Shown here one piece after another: positions 36,201 to 48,200 of a stretch of DNA of 64,000 nt. Below the pieces are notes generated by a model. It made no database searches. It was given only the letters and a program-made list of their open reading frames with translations, and was not told the origin of the DNA. Position numbers and translations under genes: made by a program. The number at the start of each line of letters is the position of its first letter. The stretch's first letter is position 1. Source of the stretch: Zoroaster sp. YZ-2022 (lineage: Eukaryota > Echinodermata > Asteroidea > Forcipulatida > Zoroasteridae); contig CM055828.1 in assembly GCA_029582265.1 (NCBI GenBank), forward strand, positions 992,001 to 1,056,000, given 5' to 3'.

Positions 36201-37885
36201 AGGAAAAGTATCATTCAATCACTCCCAACAGTGTACCAATTATTTAAATGTACATGTACATCTGCACCTCACATATTTTGTGTACTTGTTGTTTGCAGTC
36301 ACATATCAAAAACAGTGATCCGTGGACACTGAATACATCCCATAAATGGCAAATTAAATCAAAACAAACTAGAAAAGCCAGCCAGGTTGGCACAAATCAA
36401 ATGGATGAAATTCAGAAGACAAAAATACTACAATATACATACTACTCAAAGTATTGTAATAAGTATTCTCTAGATTTTGCCAATTTGTTTTTACAACAAA
36501 TTAACCCTCCTGAGGACGATGAGCATACTGATCGAAACGTCCAGTTGTACCTCCAGTTCTTTTCAGAACTAATTACTACTCAATTGAGCATTTCACATGG
36601 TGTCACCGCAATTAGTCTTACTTAAATTAACCCCCACCAAACATACAGTTTGTACATGTACACATAAACGAACAAACATCATATCAATGTCTCAAGAAAA
36701 TAAAAAATAGACATTAGGGCTGTGCCGGGCATCCAGATACCCGACCGAAACGGTCATTACCAGGTTTCATTTTTCGGTTCCAATTACCTGTAAACGACTT
36801 TTTAAAATTCGGACTTAACATTTGAGCGGTGCAAACAGAAATCTGACTCTTGAACAATGCACTTGTACAGACAATTATCTTTAAATTCAAGAGATTACAC
36901 TCCAATAATGAAAAGATCGATAGTATGGTATCCCCTGTATTATAAAAGTCAATTTGTTACCATTTACAGTACATGTATTTGTACACCACCGGAGGCATGT
37001 TTTCAACAAAAATGAAAACGGGTATCCGGGTATCCGAAGTTTCCTGATTTCGGGTATCCAGTTCCAAAAATATCAGAAAACAAACAGCCCTAAATAGACA
37101 TTAACATTCTTTATTTATTACAAAATAAAAAGTTTACTGTCAGAACACGTCAGACAATTATGAAACAAATGTCATAGAATGGACTAAAACAATAGTCGCA
37201 TTTAGAATTGATTTACTGAAAAACAGATTGATCCATTATATGCCATATGACAAAATTCAATAATAATTAATAATTAATTATGGATTTGCAGCTTGATGTC
37301 AACTGCATTTCGTTACTGCCGCATCATACATATTGAACATGGCTACATTTTCTTCTCCTATTCCTCTCCTGAAGACGATCAGAGCATACTGATCGAAACG
37401 TCGAGTTGTAACCTCCAGTTCTTTTCAGAACTAATTACTTCTCAATAGAGAATTCACATGGTGTCTTACTTCTCCTATTCCTAATGTAGTTTGTCATGTT
37501 TGTCCTCTATTTGCAGCAGATTTATTAGTGATTATTTGTCAATGTCATTGTTTGATTGAAAGGTGGAAGCTGTTTTCTACATGTATTTTCCTCCTTCATC
37601 ATAGAGGAATTAATTCATCTATGCCATATGTATGCTATGATTATGAACATAAATAAAGGAATTCCTACTCATCACATCACTGCATATTATAAGTTACATG
37701 GTTTACAATCTCGATGGTCATCATGAAAGTGGGAGTTGTCTAGCTCATAATAAACGTGCCGATTGCAGGAACTGAAAAATATTCCTGAATCACATGACCT
37801 ACGAATATGAAATACTTACAAAAAAGATGAAATTGAAGAAGAACATCAAGTATTTGATGAGTTTTGTTCCACCCTCGGCCGCCAT
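27240..37885 (-). CDS. CD63-like tetraspanin
   Basis: Six minus-strand exons, all phase 0: 37820-37885, 29814-30002, 28886-29056, 28469-28603, 28048-28131 and 27240-27305; 236 residues. Start MAAEGGTKLIKYLMFFFNFI leads into TM1. TM2 ends in the family signature GFLGCCGAVRENYCMICT. TM3 is YAFIIVVILLLELAGGIAGY. The large extracellular loop has CCG (residues 145-147), SCC (167-168), C175 and GC189: six cysteines, three expected disulfides, with N-glycosylation sites at N130 (NAT) and N150 (NYT). TM4 is followed by the tail SIKSEYEVV. A C-terminal YxxPhi (YEVV) after a short basic tail matches CD63, whose tyrosine motif directs lysosomal/late-endosomal sorting. The NYTDW...VPDSCC...EGCVDK order also follows CD63 closely. 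The large intron 1 (30003-37819) hosts a LINE and several small elements. Confidence 0.92.
27617..27883 (-). repeat. Dispersed repeat with basic ORF (copy 2, degenerate)
   Basis: Diverged copy of the repeat at 15730-16110. Shared plus-strand words include gctatgaa.cgatgtccaatt (with changes), gaaattctg and gacttttt/aactttttcacat. The reading frame MLTCICGYWNQTKFPKHKVW continues but lacks the basic N terminus of the other copy. It lies between the last two tetraspanin exons (intron 5). Confidence 0.5.
29458..29635. repeat. 58-bp tandem repeat, three copies
   Basis: Three nearly identical copies of a 58-bp unit (acatcaattgacatctaagt ctaatatgaaagggtt...) in tetraspanin intron 2. A single A/G change (gttattcgg versus gttgttcgg) distinguishes copy 1. 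Confidence 0.9.
30965..31892 (-). mobile_element. Non-autonomous DNA element, family A copy 3 (inverted)
   Basis: Reverse-complement orientation of the elements at 9084 and 11744, beginning with tatgtaatttgccgcactcg and ending with aggtgcgtcatttagggtaa. Collinear over the full length. Located in tetraspanin intron 1. Confidence 0.75.
32323..35338 (-). pseudogene. LINE endonuclease/reverse transcriptase, disrupted
   Basis: The pol reading frame is split into at least four pieces. 34526-35338 holds the AP-endonuclease domain. 33868-34512 is the endonuclease-RT linker. 33659-33871 opens the RT and ends in a one-base frameshift just before NYRPVANLKYL. 32880-33269 has YADDTQLY, and 32323-32883 the C terminus. 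A TAA at 33459-33461 interrupts LVL-stop-DLSAAFDTVDH where family members have an uninterrupted LVLLDLSAAFD-type motif, and the usual QGSVLGP reads QGFVLGP. The catalytic YADD survives. These are decay marks of an old insertion. Confidence 0.85.
35169..35651 (-). pseudogene. LINE N-terminal ORF with 2A-like motif
   Basis: A 160-codon reading frame at the 5' end of the LINE. After about 50 residues comes HLELLISGDINPNPGP. NPG-P (35478-35489) is the invariant end of 2A ribosome-skipping peptides, though the usual D-x-E is D-I-N here. The frame then overlaps the endonuclease frame by about 170 bp out of register, so a frameshift separates the two. In sea-urchin LINEs, 2A-like leaders of this kind are known to act in translational recoding and/or as signal sequences. 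Activity here is untested. Confidence 0.7.
36510..36541 (+). ncRNA. Hammerhead-ribozyme-like motif, copy A
   Basis: Reads CTGAGGA, a short imperfect stem II (CGAT...ATCG), then GAAACGTC. CUGANGA plus GAAA plus a two-base-pair ACGU 'stem III' followed by C is the minimal hammerhead arrangement found in Penelope-like retroelements and retrozymes. About 95 bp of flank (cagttcttttcagaactaat and following) is shared with copy B. Stem II is weakened by a 2-bp deletion relative to copy B, so activity is doubtful. Confidence 0.4.
36715..37092. mobile_element. hAT-like MITE with target duplication (copy 2)
   Basis: Ends TAGGGCTGTGCCGGGCATCC and the complement ...AACAGCCCTA, with AATAGACAT directly repeated on both sides (36706-36714 and 37093-37101). 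This is an 8-bp duplication plus one chance match, or 9 bp. It is inverted relative to the copy at 19104 and shorter (378 bp), an internal deletion derivative. In tetraspanin intron 1. Confidence 0.85.
37369..37402 (+). ncRNA. Hammerhead-ribozyme-like motif, copy B
   Basis: CTGAAGA, then a hairpin with arms CGATCAG and CTGATCG around agcata, then AAAC-GTC. Stem II is perfect (6 bp plus a possible seventh using the G of GAAA). The flanking CTC and GAG can pair as the start of stem I. Stem III is the two-pair ACGU type. This is the best-preserved of the three hammerhead-like motifs in the window. Confidence 0.55.
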
Positions 37886-40423
37886 TTCGAATTAGTTTTG
37901 GTGATTACAAACGAAGTTGGAATGAATTTTTACAAGTCGACTAACATACGTTTACAAAAAACAGTAACGCTGAACACCTACGCACATCAGTATGTCGTAC
38001 ACACACATACAGTGGTATACAGTTAAGTGCCGTATGTCAACCGTATAATTGATAAACAGGTGGCTCCAGGATTGGACATGATAACCTGTATCTATCCGCG
38101 ACTTTTATATCTTATTTTAACTCTACATACAATAATATTCATATAAAACAAGTTATAGTACAACATACACAAATAAACCCAAATATTTGCAATAATTATA
38201 ATTATATAGTTCATTTTAGTACAAATAATAATGTAGAAGTTAGCTGGGTGGGTGCACTACTTTATCACTGTGGATGTTGAACCAGGGATCAGAAAATGCA
38301 CGTGACGATGTCTATTATTATGCCATACATTTGCTTGATATGTAAATAGCAAGTTTTGTCATTCTAAAGATTAACATAAATATTTCATTTCATTTCATTT
38401 GCAGTGACAAAAACACCAACAAATTAAAAAATTTAGTTACAATTTAAAAAATAATTAAGAACATACAAAAATATAAAATACTATACTGATTTGGAACAGT
38501 CTGTACATATAAATATTTATTTTAATAAGAAAACGACCCCGCTACATCATCTCCAGGCGCGTAGCCCCGGCCCTTAAATTTTCACCAAGAAAATATTTTA
38601 ATTGAGGTAACTGAACTACTCCCCCTCCTTTAAGGGTAAAATGAGATCGAATACACATGGCTTTGGGGCAAAAAATACTATGTTTTTATTAAAACAACAA
38701 TTGTACATATTAACATTGTCAAACTAAAAAATGCACCACCCATGTCCTCGACCGCCGGCAACTCCCTTCCAGATATTAGACGTGTGTCCACGAAGGACCA
38801 AGTCTAATGGCTTTATCCAAGGAATTTATTTGGGAGTTACTTAAAAAATAAATACAATTATCCGGCACCCCAACTGTCCAAAGAAGTGAAAGTGTAATTA
38901 AATTCAAATAGGTATGCTCCCGGCCGGGGATGGTCTCATTAATTATGTATGTCCTAAATTGAATAAAATAAGGGAGTTTCCCTACAATTCGATTGCCAAC
39001 TATATAGTGTATGTATAAACATATAATTAGGCCTATAGATTTGTTATTTATATTTTGTTACAGCATATAGTTGTGACATTGATTTTGTGTTTTAAAATAT
39101 TGTCAAAGTGTGATTGCAAAAAGATTACGGGAGGTTGCTGGCTGCGATATCACAGTAAAACACGCCTTATTAATCAATGTACATGTAGGCCCCATTATTG
39201 AATTGATTCATTGTATTGTTTGCCAAAATTATGCAGATGCCATCATGATGGCTATGATTATAGCATTCATGCACCCTTTTGCTGGGACGGATCCAGATGT
39301 TCAATAGGTGGTGGGGGGGCACGTTTAAAGTGGACTAAATGTCAAACATTCAGTGGCGGCTATTTTGTAAAATAAATAGTACAGAGAACCAAACGTTTAT
39401 GTGTGCTTCGAGTAGGTTTTTTTATACTGGCGATAATAATGGGGCATGTCATTACCGCCCCCACGTCATAATTTTCTGGGGAAACAGTTCTTCCCCTTTA
39501 ATTCCAGGGCCTCATTTTCAAACCGCTTGAATAAATAATTAGCTTCACAATGCAAACTATTTCATTCATTATTTTTGTGCATACAATTATATTTATTAAC
39601 ATTCCTGTCGTCTGTCATAAATCCATTATATTAGCACACTGCTCCAAATTAAGAATCTACTGTGATTACCCCCTCTTCATCGATCTTTAAGGAATGACTT
39701 ACCCTTTACCTCCACCCCCCCCCCCCTTCCATGCAATATGATTCACCTACAACTTCAAATAAAGCCTCCCAGTGAGCTGGGACTGCAATTGTAACAGATG
39801 TAGAGAGCTAGAATCCTGAGAGATGACACATGTGCTAATTTGTTTTCAGTCTCCAAATCAAACATTTGACACAAGTACCACTCAGAATAAAATATCATAA
39901 TGTGACTTCATAAATGTAAGGCAAAAAGTGTCCAAATTCATGTTGGCTTGGATAGAACATATTTGCTCTATAGTACAAAATATGTTTTTAATTAATTCAT
40001 ATATTATATTAGACCACCACAGTAAAATTTATGCAAATCAAGTAAACTTGAAATAATATTAAAATATTATGCTGGTTGTAATATATTCACAAACGCATCC
40101 TCATCTTGTATCTCAAAAAACAACACAGTTTGTAACACAGGCATATGCCAACACAACTGGAATATTGTGTGTGGTTAAAAAGATATGTATATAAAGGTCA
40201 CATACAGTATATGTTGAGTATATATACATCCTCCATAGTGTATTTTAATTGCCATACATCTGTTGACTAATTAATAATTACCAACTTTTTTGCACATTAG
40301 CTGACAGACTGGCAGATCCATTAATGTAGTTATTATTATAAATGACAAATACACTAATAGCAATACTTGCATTATAGCAGTTTTTTGGTAAATGTTAGTG
40401 TTATTATTATAACATATTCAGTA

Positions 40424-40648
40424 CTCTCTTAATGTAAAAATAGTGAAAACCACTCTTTTAAAGAGCTACATGGTGGACAAGTCTTTTTTTTTGAGTGAAA
40501 CCCACTCTGATTAGATTGAAAAATACAGTAAAAGGCTACCAATTCACTCTTTATACACTACTAATTTTACTCTTTATCCACTCCAAAAAGACTTGTCCGC
40601 CATATAGCTCTTTGAAAGAGTGGTTTTCACTCTTTTACATTAAGAGAG
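40424..40648. mobile_element. Palindromic MITE with TA target site
   Basis: CTCTCTTAATGTAAAA and its complement form the ends, TA lies directly outside each (40422-40423, 40649-40650), and the arms match for about 70 bp (accactctttnaaagagcta, ggacaagtcttttt). Only about 80 bp of loop separates them. The structure fits a Tc1/mariner-type MITE. Confidence 0.85.
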
Positions 40649-40814
40649 TATACTGACGCTGAACAATTATATATACCAACATTATAATTTAAATACGTGG
40701 CAATATGGAATATTATGTATAATATTCAATATTGCATGCATGAAATATTTTAATTAATTTTAATTAATGTGCAATTTACTATGACATTTTATATATATAT
40801 ACCTTTACCTATTT

Positions 40815-41097
40815 CCAGGAATTTGTTGTAACCTTTCATTTTTTCAGGTTTTTGTCCTAACCTGTTCTATTTTCAGGTAGTTTTCTAACCTGTTCCTTTT
40901 CAGGTATTTGCTTTAACCTGTTCTCTTTTCAGGTATTTGTTTCAACCTGTTCTATTTTCAGGTATTTGTTTCAACCTGTTACTTTTCAGGTTTTTGTCCT
41001 AACCTGTTCTATTTTCAGGTATTTGCTTTAAACTGTTCTCTTTTCAGGTCTTTGTCCCAACCTGTTCTATTTTCAGGTATTTGCTTTAACCTGTTGC
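40815..41097. repeat. ~29-bp tandem repeat (TTTTCAGGTATTTG..AACCTGTTC)
   Basis: About ten imperfect copies of ttttcaggtatttgctttaa followed by cctgttcta, with alternating gttctatt, gttctctt and gttacttt variants. The unit contains an internal inverted AACCTG/CAGGT pair. Confidence 0.9.
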
Positions 41098-41254
41098 TTT
41101 ATCTTATCTTGTATACTTTTACATTTTTTTCCAACTGTCTCTCATAGGACTATTTTAATTTAGCTATTTACACCCACACACTAACTCCTCAATTTGTAAG
41201 GCGTAAACCCCCCTTTTTTTGTTGCCGTATCCCTTTGTGTATTGTCCTATGTTT

Positions 41255-41400
41255 ATGCCAGCTTTACTACAAGCTGCCACCTCTACCTATTGTGTGGCTC
41301 AATAATCCCTCCTTTACCCTAGCTTCACCATAAGCTGCCACATCTACTTATTGTGTGGCTCAATAATCCCCCTTTGTTCACTTCTGATACCCCTATTGGT
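41255..41400 (+). repeat. Repeat unit 'tattgtgtggctcaataatcc'
   Basis: Two adjacent copies of a unit of about 65 bp (ctgccac.tctac.tattgtg, tggctcaataatccc). A third copy, including the following ttgttcacttctgata.. segment, lies at about 41795-41895 on the other side of the tRNA-like/TA repeat block. The block between the copies therefore looks like an insertion or part of a composite element. Confidence 0.6.
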
Positions 41401-41531
41401 TTTTTCTAGACTGATGCTTTATCTTTAATTGGTCACTATTTTCCCGCCTTTTTGGATACCGCCCCATGATCCTTTGCTTTCCCTTTTCCCCATAAATGGA
41501 TGAGTTTTTATGTTGTACTTTGTCAAAGCCT

Positions 41532-41561
41532 CTGATGAAGGTCCAGATTGGATCGAAAGCT
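41532..41561 (+). ncRNA. Hammerhead-ribozyme-like motif, copy C
   Basis: CTGATGA, an extra A, stem II GGTCC-agatt-GGATC (five pairs, one G-U), then GAAAGCTA. AGCU is again a two-pair stem III with no loop, followed by A as the cleavage-site base. The sequence differs from copies A and B, so this is a second hammerhead lineage. It lies 50 bp upstream of the tRNA-like sequence. Confidence 0.45.
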
Positions 41562-41609
41562 AAGGCCACCCTCCCGATTTAATATAAGTGGACCGCCCAC
41601 CAACATAGG

Positions 41610-41682
41610 GGCTGGTTAGCTCAGTTGGTAGAGCGCTCGTACGGTAATCAAGAGGTCGCGGGTTCGAGTCCGGCATCAGCCA
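41610..41682 (+). tRNA. tRNA-Thr-like sequence, probably degenerate
   Basis: The acceptor strands GGCTGGT and ATCAGCC pair fully (one G-U). The D arm TAGCTCAGTTGGTAGAGC is canonical, and the T region contains GGTTCGAGTCC. The anticodon loop reads ACGGTAA (GGT, Thr), but position 33 is C instead of the near-invariant T, two anticodon-stem pairs are broken, and one T-stem pair is broken. Discriminator A, no encoded CCA beyond the one matching base. More likely a tRNA pseudogene or a tRNA-derived SINE head than a functional gene. Confidence 0.5.
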
Positions 41683-41704
41683 ATTTTTCTTTGCTCGCGA
41701 ACCG

Positions 41705-41705
<1 letters not shown>

Positions 41706-41774
<69 letters not shown>
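41706..41774. repeat. (TA)n microsatellite
   Basis: About 34 uninterrupted TA dinucleotides beginning 24 bp after the tRNA-like sequence, which would fit the variable tail of a SINE-like insertion. Confidence 0.98.
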
Positions 41775-41779
<5 letters not shown>

Positions 41780-42226
41780 TGTGTGTTTTCTATTTACCCT
41801 AGGTTTACCACAACCTGCCACATCTACCTATTGTGTGGCTTAATAATCCCTACTTTGTTCACTTCTGATACTCCTATTGGCTTTGCTAGACTCAAAAATT
41901 ATCAGATTTGGACATTTGATGTCTCATTTTAAAGTGGAAAGGTGTATCTTTCAAACCATACCTATATTATCTATGTTGGTTACTCATTCTACGTCTGGCA
42001 TTCTGTTAAATTTTGTTTGATTTTTTTGTTGAGACACACTGTGTATATACATGCATAGATGTAAAATCCATCTGACAAGTGTTAAATAAATGTAAATGTA
42101 CACAAACTACGTGTCCCAGTGTTTTCCTTGTTAAAATACAAAAGAAAGTGGTAATTGGCAACCACTTTTAGCACCACTAAGAGTGTAGTGTCCATACTGT
42201 ATGTGATGGACCTGGTAACTAATTAT

Positions 42227-45200
42227 TTAAGACTTGTAGGTAGAATATTTTAGACTTGCTTGTAACTTTCCTATCTCTGCATCCAGATTCCTAAGTCCCA
42301 TTTGAAATTGTGATTCATATTGAGATGTAACAGAAGACATAGTGGAATCTGATATAATAGATACTGTCTCAGGATTTGTGGGCACTTCAAATGGCATTTT
42401 AAAGGAATTTAGTTCTGCCTGATCATGATCTGATACCAGAGTTAATCCATTGAATCTATATTTATCCCCTTGTTGGGGAAAGTCATCCCTACTTAGAGAA
42501 AGGTTTGGTACTACTTCATCGTCTGGTCTTTCTGATGATATTTCATTAAAGCTATCTTGAGTATGTCTGCTGATTCCAGAACTGATCAAATCTCCTGTAG
42601 ATACTTGTTGGCCTTTCCTCAGTGTATCAGTTCTTGCCCATTCACTGACATCTTTCTCTCTCAGATGTTGACTTTCAAGGAATGTAACTCGCCGATTGGG
42701 ACTCTTCTTGGGTGATTTTTTAAACCATCCATCGTAATTTGGAGAGTAAGGATGAGATGTTGGCATTTCATATTGTTTCTTGTTAGCTTGTGGACGCATC
42801 TTGGAAGGAGACACCAAAGAACTTGACTGATAATTAGACAGACTTTGTATATTTTCTTTTTCTGCTTTGTTTGGACTTCTGAAAAAAAAATCAAATAACC
42901 AAATATTAACTTTCTTATATTGAAAAATGATATGCAAAGCTTTAAATCTTATCCAAAGGTTTGTAATTAAATCTGAGGTATGGTATGAAATTATTGTCCC
43001 TTGCTGTCATCGGATTGTCATACAATGGGATAAAGAGGAACATTAATAAAACATGACAACTAACCTTGCCATAAGAAGTCTGTTCATTCTCTGTAAGCTA
43101 ATCCCTCCTAACGTCTTAGGAGAGGTATCATCTTCATTTCGCTGACTCGTAAGATTTCTAATTTGCTCCTGAAGACTCCTTGAGAAAATGAAAATGAAAA
43201 CATTTTATTCCTTGGGCTGTGACATCCAACATTTATGAACTACTTAACATTAGTGGGTTTTTGAATTAACTTGAAAATCAATTTAAGTTATATACACTAG
43301 AGAACAACAATGTAGCACTGTCTCTATGATAAAATAGGCCAGTTTGCATTTAAAAAGGAAATTTTTTCAACCAAAAAATATCATGAATGTACAGAATAGG
43401 TGAACTTACCGAGTAAGACTCTTCAGTCTAGTAATCTCATTGTCTCTCTGCTCAATACTCAACTGCAGTATTCTCATTTCTTTGTTCGCGCCCTCAACCT
43501 TCAGTTCAAGGAAGTCAACCTTGGATTGAAGGTCACTTCCTTCACTGCGTAAATCCTGTAACTCTTTCAGGCAATCCTGGCGAGATTTCAGCAAGTTAGA
43601 GTCCTGTACAAAAGAGTGGTTATAACACTAGAACTATTAAAGGTAACCGGTTATTGCAACTGCCTCATGCCTCAAGTCTTGTTTCAACATTTTAGTTACC
43701 TTGGATTCACCCCTGAAAAGAACTTTTCCCTCTTGGATGGAGTTTATTTGTCCAAGAGTGATCCAATCACTTTTCATCCTCCATTATTAGCACAGACTCC
43801 ATACAAAATAATAACAATGTACACTTAAAATGTGTTTCATTTCCTTTCCATTAAATTTGTCAAGCAAGACAAATATAGTGTATTAATATAAGCCTTTATC
43901 TAGGACACCAAACCCCCATTCTGAAGACTTAGTTACAAGAACAAAAGTCTGATAAATTAAATCACTCAGCCACTACATTAACTGTTATTAATCTTGTATA
44001 CCTTGTCATCCATGATCCTCAGCATGTCCTTATGTCGCTGTTCCTTCTCATCCAGCATTTGACTCATCTCTAAATTATCCTTTCTCAGTTGTTCCTTTAC
44101 TCGTCTTTCCTCTCGAAGCTGTTTCTGAAGATTCGCATTGAGAGCCTGAATGGTCAGCACTTTAGTTGAGACCAAAAACCAAAAAAAACCTTTTAGAAAC
44201 GGAAATTATCAATACTGTACTACACTTTTGGTAAAATGTATATGCAATTATACCAAGACATATTGAAACCAACCCCTGAACCCTGAATTAAGATTATTAC
44301 CCTGACATTCCCTCCCTCCACCCAGTAATGAATCTTGCACTCACATTCCATGCTGACTGCTGCCTCATCTTTGTTCTCCTTCTCCACCATCTCTCGTCTC
44401 CTCAGTTGGTGGTTGGCAATGCGGAGACGTCTACGAAGCTGACTGTTTTCTGATTGTAAGGGCTGAAACGCAAGTAGGACCTCCGTGTTCAGGTCCAAGA
44501 GCTGTTTCTGGGTGGTGTATGGGAGTGTGTTACAGGTTTCCTCAAGTTCATTAAGCAGCCTAGATATCTCTCTGTCTCCTGTTTACATTAAAAGTACAAA
44601 ATATTTCTTCATTATTTACCATAAAAAACAATTTGTTGAGAGGTAATTACTGTATAAAGGTTAAACACTGAGCAAACATTTAAGCAATTATTGTCTTGCT
44701 ATCTTCAGGGGATATTGTCTATTTCTGAATACAGCCAGAACATACAGGCTGAAACATCAAATCAACATTCTCAGAACTTCAATACTAAAAATTATATTTG
44801 TATACATTTGTATACATTTGTATACAATGGTTTTGACCTAAATATAAAGCTATCCTGAAACCTACCATGGTCTGCTAGTACAGCTTGCAGCTCTCCAATT
44901 AGGTGTTTTAAAGTTCTTATTTGCTGCATTGATCTCTGTCTAATAGCTGTTCCTCTGGGGTCCATTATAAGTGGCTCAGAGCTCCGTGGTGGACTTGAAA
45001 CTGAAATGAACAAATATTTGAATTTAAACCCAAATATTTTTAAAACAATTTGTCCATACCTGGGGATCCATTGAAATAGACATTCAACACAGAGCAGCCA
45101 TTTTTATTTCTGAAGTATATATGAGTAAAAGTAAGGCTGATGTACAAATAAAAAGAATGGAGTTTTTTCAAACTGTGATTTTTTTTAAATGGTGATTTTT

Positions 45201-48200
45201 TTGCAAATTATTATCTAAAGCTTACTTGTGATTCAAAGTGTGAATGTTTACAAACAGTTTTACCAAATGTACATACTGCCTTTAAGATAAAACAGGAAAA
45301 ACTATGACATTTAACATACTACTTTGAAGATTCTCTCTGTCTGGCTCAACATGAGGAATTGTCAGTCCATCATCACGCACATAAGGTGTAGTTCCTTGGT
45401 TTAACATCTTATTGTCATAGTGGAGTTGATCTTTCATTGGAGTAATAAAAGTGACTTGCGGTGGAGATTCACCTTTAACAATTGTTTGCTTTGGTGACGC
45501 AGAGGGGTGTACTTCACCTTCTTGTCCTTGTCCAACAGGTGGAGACAGAGAGGAAATTTGACGGAAATCAGACAATAGCTGTCTCAGTGATGGTTGCTCA
45601 TTGCTCTCATCAGGGTCTTGATTTGGTCCTTGTTGCTGATCAGCATGAATAAGATGCTGGGAACCACCAATGATGCTCTTTACCGGCTTGTGATCTTCTT
45701 GGTCAGTGTCCTTTCTGCTTCCTAGTCTATCTAATTGGGCATGTCCACTACTCTGTATCAAACCTTGTAGTATATCCCGAGTGTTAAAGACCGAGTCAGA
45801 ATTCTTATGGCTCTGATTGAGGATAGTCATCTGTTGCACAAGGTCTCTGAGTAGACCTTGACTATCCTTAAGGGGTTGATAGACCTTCTTGTTATGGTGT
45901 TGGCTATGGTCACTCACAAGGTCATGGATAGGGTATTGTGTTGGAAATGCAGTGTGACCTGGACTGATATTCATAATGTCTGACTTTGAAGATGACAAGT
46001 GGGTATCTGGTTTGCTGTTTTGGTTTTGTAATGAAGTATTACAATCCTTTATACATCCATTATATAAAGCCTGTTTGGCCACTGGCTTTTCATACCATTG
46101 CATGTAATCCATGTCTGGTTCCTGACCCTGCTTGGATTCTATGACTCCTTCACTGGAGTTTCTTTTAGTACCTAATGAAACTGGGGAATTATTTTTCAAT
46201 TGTTGTGGTACACTGTCTTCTCTGGGAAGTATAACTGGCTGTTTATTAGTTCCTAAATGCTGATGATGATCTCTGTTAGTTGATGGCTGCTGTCCTTGTT
46301 GACTATGATGCACATACAATTTTGGAGTTTCATTTGGTGCAGCTGCAATAAGTTTTTGGGGTGACTCTCTCTGTTCCGGTGTAGATGACATCAGACAGTT
46401 TTGGAACCCTGGGGCCGTTGCATGTTTTAGATTCTTAGAACTGGAATGTAGTTTAGGTACTGTACTTGGCAGACTGGCACCAGATTTGGCTAAATTAAAA
46501 ATAAAGACATGAAAAAGCTGTATGAAAGAAACTTTATATCTTTTCAGGACTAACCTCAAAAAAGATATAATATAGTGGCTGTAACACAAATTTGTAACAT
46601 TTACTTGCTGAGTGTTGCACCACATTATCATGAATAGTTATTATCCATTTAAAAAAAATCAAAGGATTCAAATTTGTTAAGTTCTTCAACCCAAGACTTA
46701 ACTCACACACTTACAAAACAACAACCATAGAATTAGTTCAACATTATTGTTGGGTATGACAGGACTGAAGCACTTTGCCAATTTGTACCCCAAGTAGCAG
46801 TTTGGGATGTATTACCTGTTAAACCATTGCTGCTTCCAGTTGGAATGATATGTGCAGAAGTTTGCCCTTTACCAGATGGCTCTGACAGCTCATGTCCTTT
46901 GCTTTTTCCCTTCGATGTTGAGGTTGTTGAAGTAGGAGCATCTTTCCTCTTAGGATTCTTGACATGACCTGTCTTGGCTTGTGAGACCTTGGTGGATCCA
47001 CCCTGCACTGGGTTCTTCTGGTGACCTTTGGAGGACTTTGACTCCTGTCTGATGGATGTATTCTTACGAGTTTTGTTATTTATCTTTGGTTTCTGTCCTT
47101 GATGCTTGTAAGTTGCATGACCTGCTGCACAAAGCAAATGAGTAAACAATCTATACCAGAGACACAAATTAATTAATAAATTTAAAGGAATAACATGTTT
47201 TTTATAATTAAAAAGAAAGACTGGTTTAATAGGTGAATATGACCTTGGAAACAAAAATGACAGACGGTAGAAAGTTAAAAGATTACCTAGGAGAAACAGA
47301 ATGTGAACAATGGGAACAAAAAGGAGAATTAAGAAAAAGGGGCAAGAAGTATAGAACAGAAATATACAAACAGAAAGACGACAGACAGGCAGAGTGAGGG
47401 AGTACAGATGCCTCTTATTTACCATCCCCACACTGTAAAGGCAATCCCAAGGTGTTTGTGGTAACCTATGGAGGTAGAGACTTATGGAGGCAGAAGTCAC
47501 AAAAGTGTCTCATCAATAATTGTAAGAGTAGAACTTACTCTTCACAGAATGACCTTGGTCAGTATCCAAAATGTTAGCCAACAGTTTTGCACATCGATTC
47601 AATCCTCGGTTAACACCTACAGCAGTGTTTTCAGAGTCCGATGAATATAGGGAAAAGCCTGATTGAACCGAGGATGGACTGCTATGACCATCTTCATTAC
47701 ATCTGAAATAATGAAGAGATTGAACCATCATTAGTCAGTGTTGTCCAATATACTTTTATTTCATAAATTATTCGGAAAGTTACCTCACAGGGATAAAATT
47801 ATGAAAATGTCAACCATCAATATAAAATATGAGTGGTCCCTCCCCCAACATGCACACAGTCATGGACACGGTGTACACTGAGCACAGTCATGGACACAGT
47901 ATACACCGAGCACACAGTCATGGACACGGTGTACACTGAGCACAGTCATGGACACAGTATACACTGAGCACACAGTCATGGACACGGTGTACACTGAGCA
48001 CAGTCATGGACACAGTATACACTGAGCACACAGTCATGGACACGGTGTACACTGAGCACACAGTCATGGACACGGTGTACACTGAGGACCTTCTATTGTT
48101 CCCAATCATTGTTCCCTTTGTTGTTTTTAGTCATATCCCATTTGATTTGCACACTACAACCAAGAGCATTTCCAGACAATAACTGCCAACTGATACACAT

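Larger units (their letters stand above)
37886..42226. other. Intergenic region, tetraspanin promoter side
   Basis: The 5' flank of the tetraspanin (minus) and 3' flank of the CCDC14-like gene (minus). No coding exon is supported. It contains the TA-flanked MITE, two tandem-repeat regions, a hammerhead-like motif, a tRNA-like sequence and a TA microsatellite, listed separately. Poly-C tract near 39714. Confidence 0.5.

Noticed and set aside
39110..39307. Plus-strand 65-codon frame MIAKRLREVAGCDITVKHAL
   Set aside because: No splice sites, neighbours or family resemblance; length is within chance expectation.
41625..41843. 72-codon frame MVERSYGNQEVAGSSPASAN followed by poly-Tyr/Ile
   Set aside because: It is a translation of the tRNA-like sequence plus the TA microsatellite, a well-known false ORF type.
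47850..48087. Frames encoding repeated VYTVSMTVCS, possible secreted repeat protein
   Set aside because: The minisatellite is in CCDC14 intron 2; the frame has no supporting exon boundaries.
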